NCBI GenBank assembly: GCA_021157415.1
Contig: JAGGWN010000094.1
Coordinates: forward strand, 1 to 33,891
Direction of reading: 5' to 3'
From: Bacteroidales bacterium
Lineage (GTDB): Bacteria > Bacteroidota > Bacteroidia > Bacteroidales > VadinHA17
Length of the DNA stretch: 33,891 bases
Made by a program: the position numbers and the translations under genes
The notes under the pieces: model-generated
Told to the model about the DNA's origin: nothing
What the model saw: only the letters and a program-made list of their open reading frames with translations
Database searches by the model: none
Part shown: positions 17,249-25,253 of the stretch, piece by piece
Numbering within the stretch: position 1 is the first letter of the stretch
How the letters are laid out: each line of letters begins with the position of its first letter

Positions 17249-18334
17249 CTAAAACCGAAAACCAACGCCAACTGCCAGCGGATACACTTCAGGTCCCTGG
17301 TCTTTTTTAAACAAAGGAACCAGACTGTAGTTGGCATAAATATCAAATCCGTTTACCCCTGCGCGTATGGTGGCTGCCGCATCCAACGGTGAAATATTAA
17401 AATCTCCTTTGCTTTTATTTTTGTATTTGTTCCCGTTCTCATACCATTTTACTTTGGTATAGGATCGCAGCTTCAGGCTTCCAATGACACCAAAACCCAT
17501 CCTGAACCCTTTGCTGTAATGCCCTGTATGAAACTCCAAAAGCAAGGGAACGGTAAAATAGTCAACATGCAATTTCGACATTTTCAGATTCTGCCCATAG
17601 GGTAAGCTGACAATATACCCCGTACCGTCTTCCGTAATGCTGTTGTTTCCTGTCAGTTTATAGTCATTCATGCGAAATCCGAGACCGGTCACTAATCCCA
17701 CCTTCCCCGAGCGTGAAAGACTCATGCTGTATTGTATCAGGTTGAAATTACGATTCCATGCTTTCCCGTCATAAACCTCCAAGAAATCTCCGGGAAACCG
17801 AAAGTCGGGGGTTAGGTAATTGTTCACTCCAACCTCAAAACCCTGCCAGCTACCTTTGAAATGTTTTCTTCTTTTTTTATTCTTTTTCGTCCAGTTTTCA
17901 TCTCTAACAACTTTTATCGTTGAACCATCAGGTGTCTCAATGATTTTTATTCCTTTTTTTCCCCATCTGACATAAATCGTATCATCTTTTTCAATATATT
18001 CCACGATCGGATTTTCCTCACTCCCCACTGTCACCGTATATTCATCTCCGTTGTCTTTTTCTTGATAAATAACCCTTCCGTTTTTCTCACCGGAAGACGA
18101 TTTACGCTTCGTATTCGTTCCTGACCGGTCTGTTACCGTAGCGTCTTCTGCATCTTCGGACAAAATGACGTTTTTCCCCCCAACTTTTATGACAATCGTA
18201 TCCCCTTTATCCCGGGTTACAAACTTTTTCTCCGTTGTTTTCTGCGTGGTATCCGGGACCACAACGCTTTCCTGTCCCCGGAGCGAGAAGGTCATTGCGA
18301 CCAGCAAGATGATGCACATATTGATTTTATACAT
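17249..18334 (-). CDS. Outer-membrane beta-barrel protein downstream of anti-sigma factor
   Basis: A signal peptide (MYKINMCIILLVAMTFSLRG, cut near Q21) precedes a soluble, charged region (22-148). This region has repeated beta-strand pairs such as GDTIVIKVGGKNVIL (44-58) and DDTIYVRWGKKGIKII (117-132). A very basic patch follows (149-160). The C-terminal half (about 163-361) has alternating amphipathic strands ending in GVGFRF, an aromatic terminus as expected for BAM-inserted barrels of the PorT/OMP_b-brl type. It is the third gene of an ECF sigma operon and probably part of the envelope response that sigma factor controls. The spacing from the anti-sigma gene is 63 nt. Confidence 0.8.
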   Translation of the reverse strand: MYKINMCIILLVAMTFSLRGQESVVVPDTTQKTTEKKFVTRDKGDTIVIKVGGKNVILSEDAEDATVTDRSGTNTKRKSSSGEKNGRVIYQEKDNGDEYTVTVGSEENPIVEYIEKDDTIYVRWGKKGIKIIETPDGSTIKVVRDENWTKKNKKRRKHFKGSWQGFEVGVNNYLTPDFRFPGDFLEVYDGKAWNRNFNLIQYSMSLSRSGKVGLVTGLGFRMNDYKLTGNNSITEDGTGYIVSLPYGQNLKMSKLHVDYFTVPLLLEFHTGHYSKGFRMGFGVIGSLKLRSYTKVKWYENGNKYKNKSKGDFNISPLDAAATIRAGVNGFDIYANYSLVPLFKKDQGPEVYPLAVGVGFRF

Positions 18335-18397
18335 TTCTTTTTGTTTTTATTGATTTCTGCACATAAGACGGCAGAACCTGAAAAAAGTTACAGAGGC

Positions 18398-19501
18398 TTA
18401 CTTTTCCCCTTTTTCAAACGGACGTACCCGCGTATAAGAGAAAACCCTTGAAGTGAACGCAAAATATTCTTTCTTTTCAACCGGATTTTCTTCCTTTTGT
18501 ACCTGCAGGTTCATCCCTGTCAGTTTATTGAACCCTTTGAATCCAAGCATCATTATATCCCGGGCATTCAACCTGGGAGTTCTCGCTGTATCTTCATCGA
18601 GCACGCGCCTTTTGATCTTTAAAACGACATATTCCCCCAGAGTAAGTACATTTTCCGGATTATTTTCCTGCAAATAACGATTTTCTAAAACGATATTATG
18701 TACAGGCTCCCGTACCGGAACCGAAAATTCACGGATTACGGGACAATACGCAATTTTTTCGGCGCCTGAATTTTTTACCCGGGAAGATTTTACACTCATT
18801 CTGCTCTCCGGTTGCCGGGGATACTTCCTTATTTGCCCATGCTCTCCGGATGGTCCTGAAGGTGATATGTTTTCCGCAGAAACAACCAAAGATTGTACCG
18901 GTCTGGAAGCACTGACAGGTTCCCTGATCTCCTCGGTAACAGGCAAAGTATTGTTTACTTCAGCAATCATGGGATCCACTACAGGCCGGTCTCGGAACAT
19001 GGTCTGCCAGAACAATAAAGCCATCAGAGCCAGGACTGCAGCAGCAACTCCTACCCGGTAAAGCCTGAAAAAGCCCCGGGTGTTTTTTCTGATAAGGCTT
19101 TTCTTTCCTTCAAAAGAAATATTCACAGGCTTCAGAAACAGTTTCCCATATAATTCAAAGTCTTTTTGGCGACCGGAATTTTGATAAATATATTCTTCCA
19201 AACGGTTCCTTTGTTCAACGGTAAGCACTCCTTCCCAGAAAGCGATCATTGCTTCTTCCGCATTGAAATCATCTATCCTTTTAAAGGAAAGATCTGCCTT
19301 TTTCAACTGTTCCTTCTCCCTGAAGGACATTTCTTCCGGAGATAGTGTAAATTCCTCATACTGTCCCAGTTCTTCCATGAGTCCGGGATGACCTTTCAGA
19401 AATAAAAACAGTTTTTCCCTCTCTTCCTTCGTAAGGTTCCCTTCCACATAATCCAGGAAGAAAGCTTCATAATTTTCCCTATTGATCATCCCGTTGCTCA
19501 T
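18398..19501 (-). CDS. Anti-sigma factor, single-pass membrane protein with duplicated N-terminal domain
   Basis: The ATG at 19501 overlaps the sigma factor's TGA in ATGA, so translation is probably coupled. The cytoplasmic part holds two similar units, residues about 12-69 and 82-139; each has a (Y/W)EG.LT.E-type helix pair and a tail of the form L.P...SF..K..L.K. A TM lies at about 150-169. The periplasmic part (170-367) has a Pro/Ser-rich stretch and then a helical C-terminus. No zinc-binding HxxxCxxC is seen, so it is not a ZAS-type anti-sigma. Its identity rests mainly on position and topology. Confidence 0.75.
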   Translation of the reverse strand: MSNGMINRENYEAFFLDYVEGNLTKEEREKLFLFLKGHPGLMEELGQYEEFTLSPEEMSFREKEQLKKADLSFKRIDDFNAEEAMIAFWEGVLTVEQRNRLEEYIYQNSGRQKDFELYGKLFLKPVNISFEGKKSLIRKNTRGFFRLYRVGVAAAVLALMALLFWQTMFRDRPVVDPMIAEVNNTLPVTEEIREPVSASRPVQSLVVSAENISPSGPSGEHGQIRKYPRQPESRMSVKSSRVKNSGAEKIAYCPVIREFSVPVREPVHNIVLENRYLQENNPENVLTLGEYVVLKIKRRVLDEDTARTPRLNARDIMMLGFKGFNKLTGMNLQVQKEENPVEKKEYFAFTSRVFSYTRVRPFEKGEK

Positions 19502-19983
19502 ATCAAAACCTCAATACTTCCTATATATTTTTTCAGGAATTTACGGCCTCTGAAAATATTTACTTTCACTTGTGATTCCGACTGCCCGGTAATCTCTCCT
19601 ATTTCTTTGTAAGAATACCCTTCATAATCCCTCAACAATATGACGGCTTTCTGATCGGGCGGTAGTTTGTTTAATATTTCATGAAGGACTTTATTCAGAT
19701 CGGGAGAGGTCATTTCAACCGAGTTTTCCGAGGCTCCCGTTTCCTCCATACTGATCATCCTTCTTTCTTTTCTCAGCCGGTCGATCATCGTATGATAGGC
19801 TGTCGTAAACAGGTAGGTTTTTACTTTTTCGTAAGAAACGGTTTCCCTTTTTACCCACAATTTCTCATAGGTATCCTGTACAATATCTTCCGCCATCTCT
19901 TTTTGTTTCAGGTTTCCCATAAGAAAACGGAAAATGTTGTCCGCATAGTCATCTACACTCCGGTTGTATTCACTGACCGTCAT
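19498..19983 (-). CDS. ECF-family RNA polymerase sigma factor
   Basis: The 161-aa protein has sigma region 2 at about 7-75 (AEDIVQDTYEKLWVKRE, then TYLFTTAYHTMIDRLRKE) and region 4 at about 98-152 (LPPDQKAVILLRDYEGYSYKEIGEITGQ before a helix-turn-helix). The length is typical of ECF factors. I start at ATG 19983: the upstream TTG 19998 would add five residues but lies inside the TATGTTTG promoter box. The operon order sigma, anti-sigma, barrel suggests envelope-stress or surface-signal control, with the anti-sigma holding this protein at the membrane. Confidence 0.92.
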   Translation of the reverse strand: MTVSEYNRSVDDYADNIFRFLMGNLKQKEMAEDIVQDTYEKLWVKRETVSYEKVKTYLFTTAYHTMIDRLRKERRMISMEETGASENSVEMTSPDLNKVLHEILNKLPPDQKAVILLRDYEGYSYKEIGEITGQSESQVKVNIFRGRKFLKKYIGSIEVLI

Positions 19984-19995
19984 AGGCTCTGTCGT

Positions 19996-20003
19996 CAAAC
20001 ATA
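19996..20003 (-). promoter_or_regulatory. -7 box TATGTTTG before the ECF sigma gene
   Basis: It matches TAnnTTTG exactly on the minus strand, 12 nt upstream of ATG 19983. A TTTG lies 16 nt further upstream, shorter than the usual spacing. A second consensus copy, TAACTTTG, lies about 32 nt further upstream. Confidence 0.4.
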
Positions 20004-20282
20004 AGACGTTCTATTTTCCCAAATGTTACAAAGTTACGTTTTTGGGTATATTTATTATTATATTCAGTTTGGTTTCCCGCAAGGTTAAGACACAGAGGAA
20101 GCATAAAACCAGAAGAAGCATCCAAACCGGATGTGGCAGAACCAATTTTCTTAATGATTTTTTTGTTGTTTTTTGGGCCTTGCTGGCCCCAAAAAAACCA
20201 GTCTGAAATGCATCCGGGCCAATACCAAGTACCTTTTATAAATCACGGGATCATTTTTTTAGCATAATTCCTTTTTTCTTTC
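20004..20282. other. Divergent intergenic region without a gene
   Basis: Apart from the terminator-like hairpin at 20169-20197 and the upstream -7 box copy of the sigma gene, I see no ORF with coding character. A short purine-rich stretch at 20089-20108 (GACACAGAGGAAGC) resembles one near 32178-32200. Confidence 0.45.
20169..20197. terminator. Bidirectional terminator-like hairpin
   Basis: T6 (20169-20174), stem GGGCC/GGCCC with loop TTGCT (20175-20189), then C and A7 (20191-20197): both strands read as stem plus T-run. It is odd here because the flanking genes diverge and no gene needs a terminator. Confidence 0.55.
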
Positions 20283-20290
20283 TACCTTTG
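20283..20290 (+). promoter_or_regulatory. -7 box TACCTTTG of the TetR/transport operon
   Basis: It matches TAnnTTTG exactly, 29 nt before the TetR ATG at 20320. Its last two bases overlap the palindromic operator-like site. No clear -33 TTTG is seen. Confidence 0.55.
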
Positions 20291-20306
20291 ACCGACCGTT
20301 CAGTCA
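20289..20306 (+). promoter_or_regulatory. TetR-type operator-like palindrome
   Basis: TGACCGACCGTTCAGTCA is symmetric at 14 of 18 positions. It sits on the end of the -7 box and the expected transcription start. The position and the GACCGA/TC.GTC half-sites are those expected of an autoregulating TetR repressor; that the adjacent TetR binds it is inferred. Confidence 0.6.
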
Positions 20307-20319
20307 TAAAAAGAAATAC

Positions 20320-20895
20320 ATGTCACCACGGACTTCGGATCAATGGAACGCAATACGCCAGGAAAAGCGACAGGTTATTTTGGATACGGCCCTGACATTG
20401 TTTGCACAGGGAGGATATCACGAAACCCCCATCAGTCTGATAGCCAAAGAAGCCGGGGTCTCCAAGGGATTGATATACAACTATTTCGAAAGCAAAGAAA
20501 GCCTCCTTAACGAGATTGTTTCACTCGGGTTAGATGAGTTAATCAAAGAGCTCAAAATGGAGGGAAATGCATGCTTTACAAAAGAGCAACTGGTTCGATA
20601 TATTGATATTACCTTTTTAAAATTGCAGGAAAACCCAAAATTTTATCAATTATTTCTTTCGTTATTTACACAGCCCCGGGTACTCAGTATTTTCCAGGAT
20701 AAATTCTTTAATCAGATTTTGCCGTTACTGATTCTTCTTGAAAAGTATTACGAGGCAAAAGGGAAAGAAGATCCCAAAGCCCAAGCATATCTCTTTATGG
20801 CTGTGCTTGACGGGGTAGGTATGGATTTTATAGCAAACCGGGAGCATTTCCCTTTGGCAGAGATAAAAAAACTTGTTATTGAAATATTCACGTAA
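20320..20895 (+). CDS. TetR/AcrR-family transcriptional regulator
   Basis: The N-terminal TetR DNA-binding domain is clear (about 12-58): ILDTALTLFAQGGYHETPIS, then the recognition helix VSKGLIYNYFESKESLL. The C-terminal ligand/dimer domain (60-191) is all helical and has no assignable ligand. The gene is first in an apparent operon with the LolA-like protein (11 nt downstream) and the ABC/barrel genes. It therefore probably represses its own operon through the site at 20289-20306 until a small hydrophobic ligand binds. Confidence 0.93.
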   Translation: MSPRTSDQWNAIRQEKRQVILDTALTLFAQGGYHETPISLIAKEAGVSKGLIYNYFESKESLLNEIVSLGLDELIKELKMEGNACFTKEQLVRYIDITFLKLQENPKFYQLFLSLFTQPRVLSIFQDKFFNQILPLLILLEKYYEAKGKEDPKAQAYLFMAVLDGVGMDFIANREHFPLAEIKKLVIEIFT

Positions 20896-20906
20896 AAATT
20901 TATACC

Positions 20907-21680
20907 ATGAAACTTTTCGACCATTCATATCTGAAAACACTGGGATTTTTCTTTACATTTTTTGTTTTTTCATATGCTGCACCGGCGCAAAAGCTTTCCG
21001 CCACAGAAATTGTCGATAAAGCCAACGACCTGATGCGGGGGAAATCGAGCTATTCGGAGGTAACCATGCGCATCGTCCGTCCAAAATGGGAAAGGACGCT
21101 TTCGTTCAAAGCGTGGTCAAAAGGGACCAAATATTCCATGCTCTACATCACGGCCCCGGCCAAAGAGAAAGGCCAGGTGTTCCTGAAAAGGGACAAGGAG
21201 ATGTGGAACTGGATCCCTTCCATAGGCCGCACCATTAAGATTCCGCCCTCCATGATGATGCAGTCGTGGATGGGATCGGATATGACCAATGATGACCTGG
21301 TCAAGGAGTCATCCATTGTGGAAGACTATGATCACAAGTTGATCGGTACCGAAAAGTTGGGCGGATACGATTGTTACAAAATAGAACTTATTCCCAAAGA
21401 AGAGGCTGCGGTAGTATGGGGAAAGATTTATACCTGGATCACCAAAGAAGGATTGCTGACCCTGAAAAACGAGTTTTATGATGAAGACGGTTATCTGGTC
21501 AATACGGAAAACCTGTCAAAAATAAAAAATGTGGGTGACCGTACCATCCCTACCTTTTTTGAGATGATCCCGGCTGACAAACCGGGGAATAAAACCACGA
21601 TGGAATTTACCCACATCAAATTCAATGTACCCCTTCAGGATGGTTTTTTCTCCCTGCAGAACATGAAAAGGGTTCATTAA
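20907..21680 (+). CDS. LolA-like outer-membrane lipoprotein-sorting family protein (COG2834 type)
   Basis: A signal peptide (about 1-27, ending SYAAPAQ) leads to a 230-residue domain typical of this family: LSATEIVDKANDLMRGKSSY, then TMRIVRPKWERTLSFKAWSKG, then FLKRDKEMWNWIPSIGRTIKIP, MMQSWMGSDMTNDDLV and a YKIELIPK strand. The fold is an open half-barrel that binds acyl chains in the periplasm. It differs from housekeeping LolA and matches the paralogs encoded next to membrane pumps. Its neighbours are two LolCE-type permeases, a LolD-type ATPase and a barrel. A carrier role between inner-membrane engine and outer membrane is inferred. Confidence 0.85.
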   Translation: MKLFDHSYLKTLGFFFTFFVFSYAAPAQKLSATEIVDKANDLMRGKSSYSEVTMRIVRPKWERTLSFKAWSKGTKYSMLYITAPAKEKGQVFLKRDKEMWNWIPSIGRTIKIPPSMMMQSWMGSDMTNDDLVKESSIVEDYDHKLIGTEKLGGYDCYKIELIPKEEAAVVWGKIYTWITKEGLLTLKNEFYDEDGYLVNTENLSKIKNVGDRTIPTFFEMIPADKPGNKTTMEFTHIKFNVPLQDGFFSLQNMKRVH

Positions 21681-21692
21681 AAACGCATGTAA

Positions 21693-21908
21693 ATGAAATT
21701 GTTCCGGATGGCATGGAAAAACTTGTGGCGTAACAGGCGCCGTGCGCTGATCAAGACCTCGTCAATTCTTTTCGGGGTGTTTTTTACCGCCATGATGTAT
21801 GCCCTGGAAAAAGGGTCTTACGAAAACATGATCGACAAACCCGTCCGCCACGCATCAGGCTGCCTGAACATGCAGCATACGGGAGACTTTTTTACAAATT
21901 GGATTTGA
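21693..21908 (+). pseudogene. Truncated N-terminal relic of an FtsX/LolCE-type permease
   Basis: These 71 codons align without gaps to the first 71 residues of the next gene: AWKNLWRNRRRALIKTSSIL against AWRNIWRNKRRTLITTASIF, with FGV, EGSY and MID also shared. The reading frame then stops at 21908, with more stops just behind it. The remaining roughly 330 residues (periplasmic domain, three TMs) are missing before the next start at 21984. It keeps the cytoplasmic lead and TM1. It could be a deletion remnant of a third permease or, less likely, a functional small membrane protein. Confidence 0.75.
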
Positions 21909-21983
21909 ACCTTATCCTGATTAGCATGAAACCTTACGCGTTTTACACCCCAGTTATCAATATTTAATTAAAAACAAACCATT

Positions 21984-23201
21984 ATGAATATTACCGTTAT
22001 TGCCTGGCGAAATATCTGGAGAAACAAACGAAGGACCCTGATCACTACAGCCTCTATTTTCTTCGGGGTGATTTTTGCCGCGGTCATGTCCTCCATGCAG
22101 GAAGGCAGTTACAGTAAGATGATCGACAATGTGGTCAAGTTCTATTCCGGATATCTCCAGATACAGCTGGAAGATTACTGGGAAAACAAGACGATCAACA
22201 ATACCTTCGTTCTCACCGATACTTTATTACAAAAAGTACATCAATCCAAAGAAATCACGGGCATTTCCCCCAGGCTGGAGTCTTTTGCCCTAGCTTCTTC
22301 GGATCAGCTTACCAAGGGTGCTGTGATTATCGGAATCGACCCGGAACGGGAGAACAAGATTACCAATCCGGAAAAATGGATCATCCGAGGCCGCTATATT
22401 CATCACGGGGATCAAGGAGTGATAATGGGAAACGAGCTGGCCGGTTATCTCCATCTGGACGTTGGGGACACTTTGGTTTTACTGGGAATGGGTTACCACG
22501 GAGTGAATGCTGCCGGTAAATATCCGATAACCGGGATCTTTAAAAATCCTTTGCCCCAGTTTAACAAAACATTCGTATATATGGACTTGCCCCTGGCCCA
22601 GGGCCTGTACTCTGCCCCGAATCGTATCACCTCACTGGTTCTCATGGTTAAAGATCACTATCATATGCCACCGGCAAGGAAAGCATTGAAATCTTTTATC
22701 CGTACTCCTTACCGCCTAATGAGCTGGGACGAGATGCAGCCCGAACTGGTGCAGATGATCGCCAGCGACCGCATGGGAGGAAAGATCATGAAAGCCATCC
22801 TTTACATTATTATCGCTTTCGGCATTCTGGGCACCGTCATCATGATGTTCTCCGAACGGAAAAGGGAACTGGGCGTCATGGTTTCCATCGGGATGCAAAA
22901 GACCCTGCTGGCCGGGATTCTTTTTATGGAAACATTCTATATCGGTCTGTTGGGTGTCGCAACAGGGATCCTGGCAACAATTCCCATCACCACCTGGTTT
23001 TATCACCATCCCATTCGAATTGCAGGCGAAGCGGCTAAGGCGTTTCTGGATATGGGTGTCGAACCGGTATTTGCTTTTTCCCTGATGCCTTCCGTCTTTT
23101 ACAACCAGGCGCTTACGGTTTTTATCCTGATCATAATCATCACTATATATCCGGTGGTGAAAACCTTCAGACTGGATATATCAAACGCACTAAGAACCTG
23201 A
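21984..23201 (+). CDS. ABC transporter permease, FtsX/LolCE/MacB type (first)
   Basis: The 405-aa protein has the four-TM FtsX topology: TM1 (about 20-42), a large periplasmic domain (about 45-265), then three C-terminal TMs (about 270-290, 315-345 and 375-395). The cytoplasmic coupling segment SERKRELGVMVSIGM after TM2 contacts the ATPase in relatives such as LolE. Proteins of this type do not form a channel; they pull lipids or lipoproteins out of the membrane or drive periplasmic work. Together with the second permease and the ATPase it would form a LolCDE-like heteromer. Confidence 0.9.
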   Translation: MNITVIAWRNIWRNKRRTLITTASIFFGVIFAAVMSSMQEGSYSKMIDNVVKFYSGYLQIQLEDYWENKTINNTFVLTDTLLQKVHQSKEITGISPRLESFALASSDQLTKGAVIIGIDPERENKITNPEKWIIRGRYIHHGDQGVIMGNELAGYLHLDVGDTLVLLGMGYHGVNAAGKYPITGIFKNPLPQFNKTFVYMDLPLAQGLYSAPNRITSLVLMVKDHYHMPPARKALKSFIRTPYRLMSWDEMQPELVQMIASDRMGGKIMKAILYIIIAFGILGTVIMMFSERKRELGVMVSIGMQKTLLAGILFMETFYIGLLGVATGILATIPITTWFYHHPIRIAGEAAKAFLDMGVEPVFAFSLMPSVFYNQALTVFILIIIITIYPVVKTFRLDISNALRT

Positions 23202-23260
23202 TCAATGTCGAATCAAAGGATGAATAACGAACCCTGTTTATTAAACTAAAAAAAGATATC

Positions 23261-24478
23261 ATGCTTATACAAGTTTCCTGGCGAAATATATGGAGAAGCA
23301 GGACCCGCAGCCTGGTGGTGCTCACCGCCATCACCCTGGGGATCATGGCCGGGGTTTTCTCAACGGCTTTCATGAAAGGGATGATGGACAAAAGAGTAGA
23401 AACAGCCATTCACACAGAACTGGCTCATATTCAAATCCATGATTCCTTGTTTCGCAAAACCGCCGAACTGAGATATTACATGCCCGGAGCAGATGTTCTT
23501 GCCCGAAAAATTGACACCCTGCCTCATGTAGAAGGGGTTACACAGAGAATTATTGTACAATCAATGATCTCTTCAGCCGAAACCGGCGCCGGGGTGAAGA
23601 TCATGGGGGTCCGTCCGGATGATGAAAGAAAAGTAACCGACATAGCTCAGCAAATGGTGAACGGAAAATATTTTGAGGGGATCAAAAGAAATCCTGTGGT
23701 AATCGGACAAAAACTGGCCCATAAGCTGAATGTCAGGGTCCGTTCAAAAGTGGTTATTACCCTTCAGGATATGGACAATAACCTTACAGCCGGGGCTTTC
23801 CGTGTGGCCGGCATTTACAAAACCAGCAACACGGCTTATGACGAATCCAATGTCTTTGTACGATATGAAGATCTGGCCCGGTTGACGGATCTGCCGGCAG
23901 GAGCCTGTCATGAGATTGCCATTCGCGTTGACAACGACCTCAACACAGTATCCGTACAGCAAAAAATCAAAAAAACAACAGGCTCCCTGGAAGTAATGAA
24001 CTGGAAAGAGATTAGTCCAGAACTGAGTTATATTACGGTAGTAATGGATCAATATATGTACATCTTTATTTTGATCATTCTTCTTGCCCTTCTCTTTGGG
24101 ATTATCAACACAATGCTTATGGTCATCCTGGAACGACACAAAGAGATCGGTATGCTGCTGGCCATTGGGATGAGCCGTCCCCGCATATTCTTTATGATTA
24201 TTATCGAAACGGTACTTCTCTCTCTTACCGGCGGGATTACCGGAATTATACTGGGAACGCTCATTTCCAAATATTTTGAGTCCCATTATATAAACCTTTC
24301 CATGTTCGGAAAAGGACTGGAACAACTTGGTTTCAGCTCACTCGTCAATACCAGCATTGATCCGGAAATGGTCATATCCGTAACCATACTGGTGATATTT
24401 ACCGGAATTATTGCTGCCGTTTACCCGGCACTAAAGGCCATTAAATATGATCCGGCCGAGGCATTGCGAATCGAATAA
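23261..24478 (+). CDS. ABC transporter permease, FtsX/LolCE/MacB type (second)
   Basis: It has the same length (405 aa) and topology as the preceding permease but clearly diverged sequence. It begins WRNIWRSRTRSLVVLTAITL. The periplasmic domain spans about 45-265, and the coupling segment after TM2 is LERHKEIGMLLAIGMSRPRI. The C-terminus DPAEALRIE is a usual MacB/LolC-type ending. The two permeases are separated by 59 nt and the ATPase follows 36 nt later. A heterodimer with the first permease is inferred. Confidence 0.9.
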   Translation: MLIQVSWRNIWRSRTRSLVVLTAITLGIMAGVFSTAFMKGMMDKRVETAIHTELAHIQIHDSLFRKTAELRYYMPGADVLARKIDTLPHVEGVTQRIIVQSMISSAETGAGVKIMGVRPDDERKVTDIAQQMVNGKYFEGIKRNPVVIGQKLAHKLNVRVRSKVVITLQDMDNNLTAGAFRVAGIYKTSNTAYDESNVFVRYEDLARLTDLPAGACHEIAIRVDNDLNTVSVQQKIKKTTGSLEVMNWKEISPELSYITVVMDQYMYIFILIILLALLFGIINTMLMVILERHKEIGMLLAIGMSRPRIFFMIIIETVLLSLTGGITGIILGTLISKYFESHYINLSMFGKGLEQLGFSSLVNTSIDPEMVISVTILVIFTGIIAAVYPALKAIKYDPAEALRIE

Positions 24479-24514
24479 ACCCTCTCATTGTGTAATCACA
24501 ATAAAACCAAACAT

Positions 24515-25198
24515 ATGAACATTATTGAAATTAAGGATCTTGTAAAAATTTATGACAGCACTGAGATTGAGGTGACTGCCGTAAACCACATTAATCTCAA
24601 CTTTGAGAAAGGAGAGTTTTCTGCCGTAGTAGGACCGTCCGGGTCCGGTAAAACAACCTTCCTGAACCTGTTGGGGGGTCTGGACCGGCCAACAGCCGGT
24701 CATATCATGATTGACGGGATAGACTTATGGTCCCTCAAACCCAGGCAGATCACAGACTTTCGCCTGCACAATATCGGTTTCGTTTTCCAGTCCTATAACC
24801 TCCTTCCTGTGCTTACGGCGAAAGAAAACGTAGAGTTTATCATGGACCTGCAGGGATGGCCCAAAGCAGAGCGAGAGAAAAGAGCAAAAGAGCTGCTAGA
24901 GGCTGTTGGTCTGGGTGACCGTATTCACAGCCGGCCCGGCAAACTTTCCGGCGGTCAGCAACAGCGGGTAGCCGTTGCACGGGCACTGGCCTCCAAACCT
25001 AAGTTTATTCTGGCTGACGAACCTACCGCCAACCTCGACTCCCACTCTACCGAAAACCTGCTTGACATCATGGAAAAACTGAACCGGGAAGAAGGCATTA
25101 CCTTCATCTTTTCCACACACGATGCCCGCGTGGTGAAAAAAGCCCACCGCGTGATCACCCTGGAAGATGGTAAAGTGTTGTCGGATGAGAAAAAGTAA
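24515..25198 (+). CDS. ABC transporter ATP-binding protein, LolD/MacB type
   Basis: The 227-aa nucleotide-binding domain is complete: Walker A GPSGSGKT (40-47), Q-loop FQSYNLLP (Q92), signature LSGGQQQR (144-151), Walker B FILADEP (164-170) and the H-loop His202 in STHD. The LDRPTAGHI and LLP motifs are typical of the LolD/MacB/FtsE branch. I use ATG 24515; the more upstream TTG at 24488 would add nine unconserved residues. It powers the two permeases upstream. Confidence 0.93.
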   Translation: MNIIEIKDLVKIYDSTEIEVTAVNHINLNFEKGEFSAVVGPSGSGKTTFLNLLGGLDRPTAGHIMIDGIDLWSLKPRQITDFRLHNIGFVFQSYNLLPVLTAKENVEFIMDLQGWPKAEREKRAKELLEAVGLGDRIHSRPGKLSGGQQQRVAVARALASKPKFILADEPTANLDSHSTENLLDIMEKLNREEGITFIFSTHDARVVKKAHRVITLEDGKVLSDEKK

Positions 25199-25253
25199 AA
25201 ATAACCTGACAAATCCTTTGTTTGCCCCTTTTCCTTCCGGGGGGAGATACAGC

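Noticed and set aside
20089-20108. Purine-rich CACAGAGG-like run, similar to one at 32181-32200
   Set aside because: The resemblance is short and has no defined ends; it could be chance, so it is not called a repeat family.
19964-20206. 80-aa open frame in the divergent intergenic region
   Set aside because: It runs across the sigma gene's promoter and the terminator-like hairpin; no start context or conserved-looking sequence.
24488-24514. TTG-initiated extension of the ATPase
   Set aside because: The nine extra residues are unlike the family N-terminus, whereas ATG 24515 begins right at the conserved IIEIKDLVKIY.
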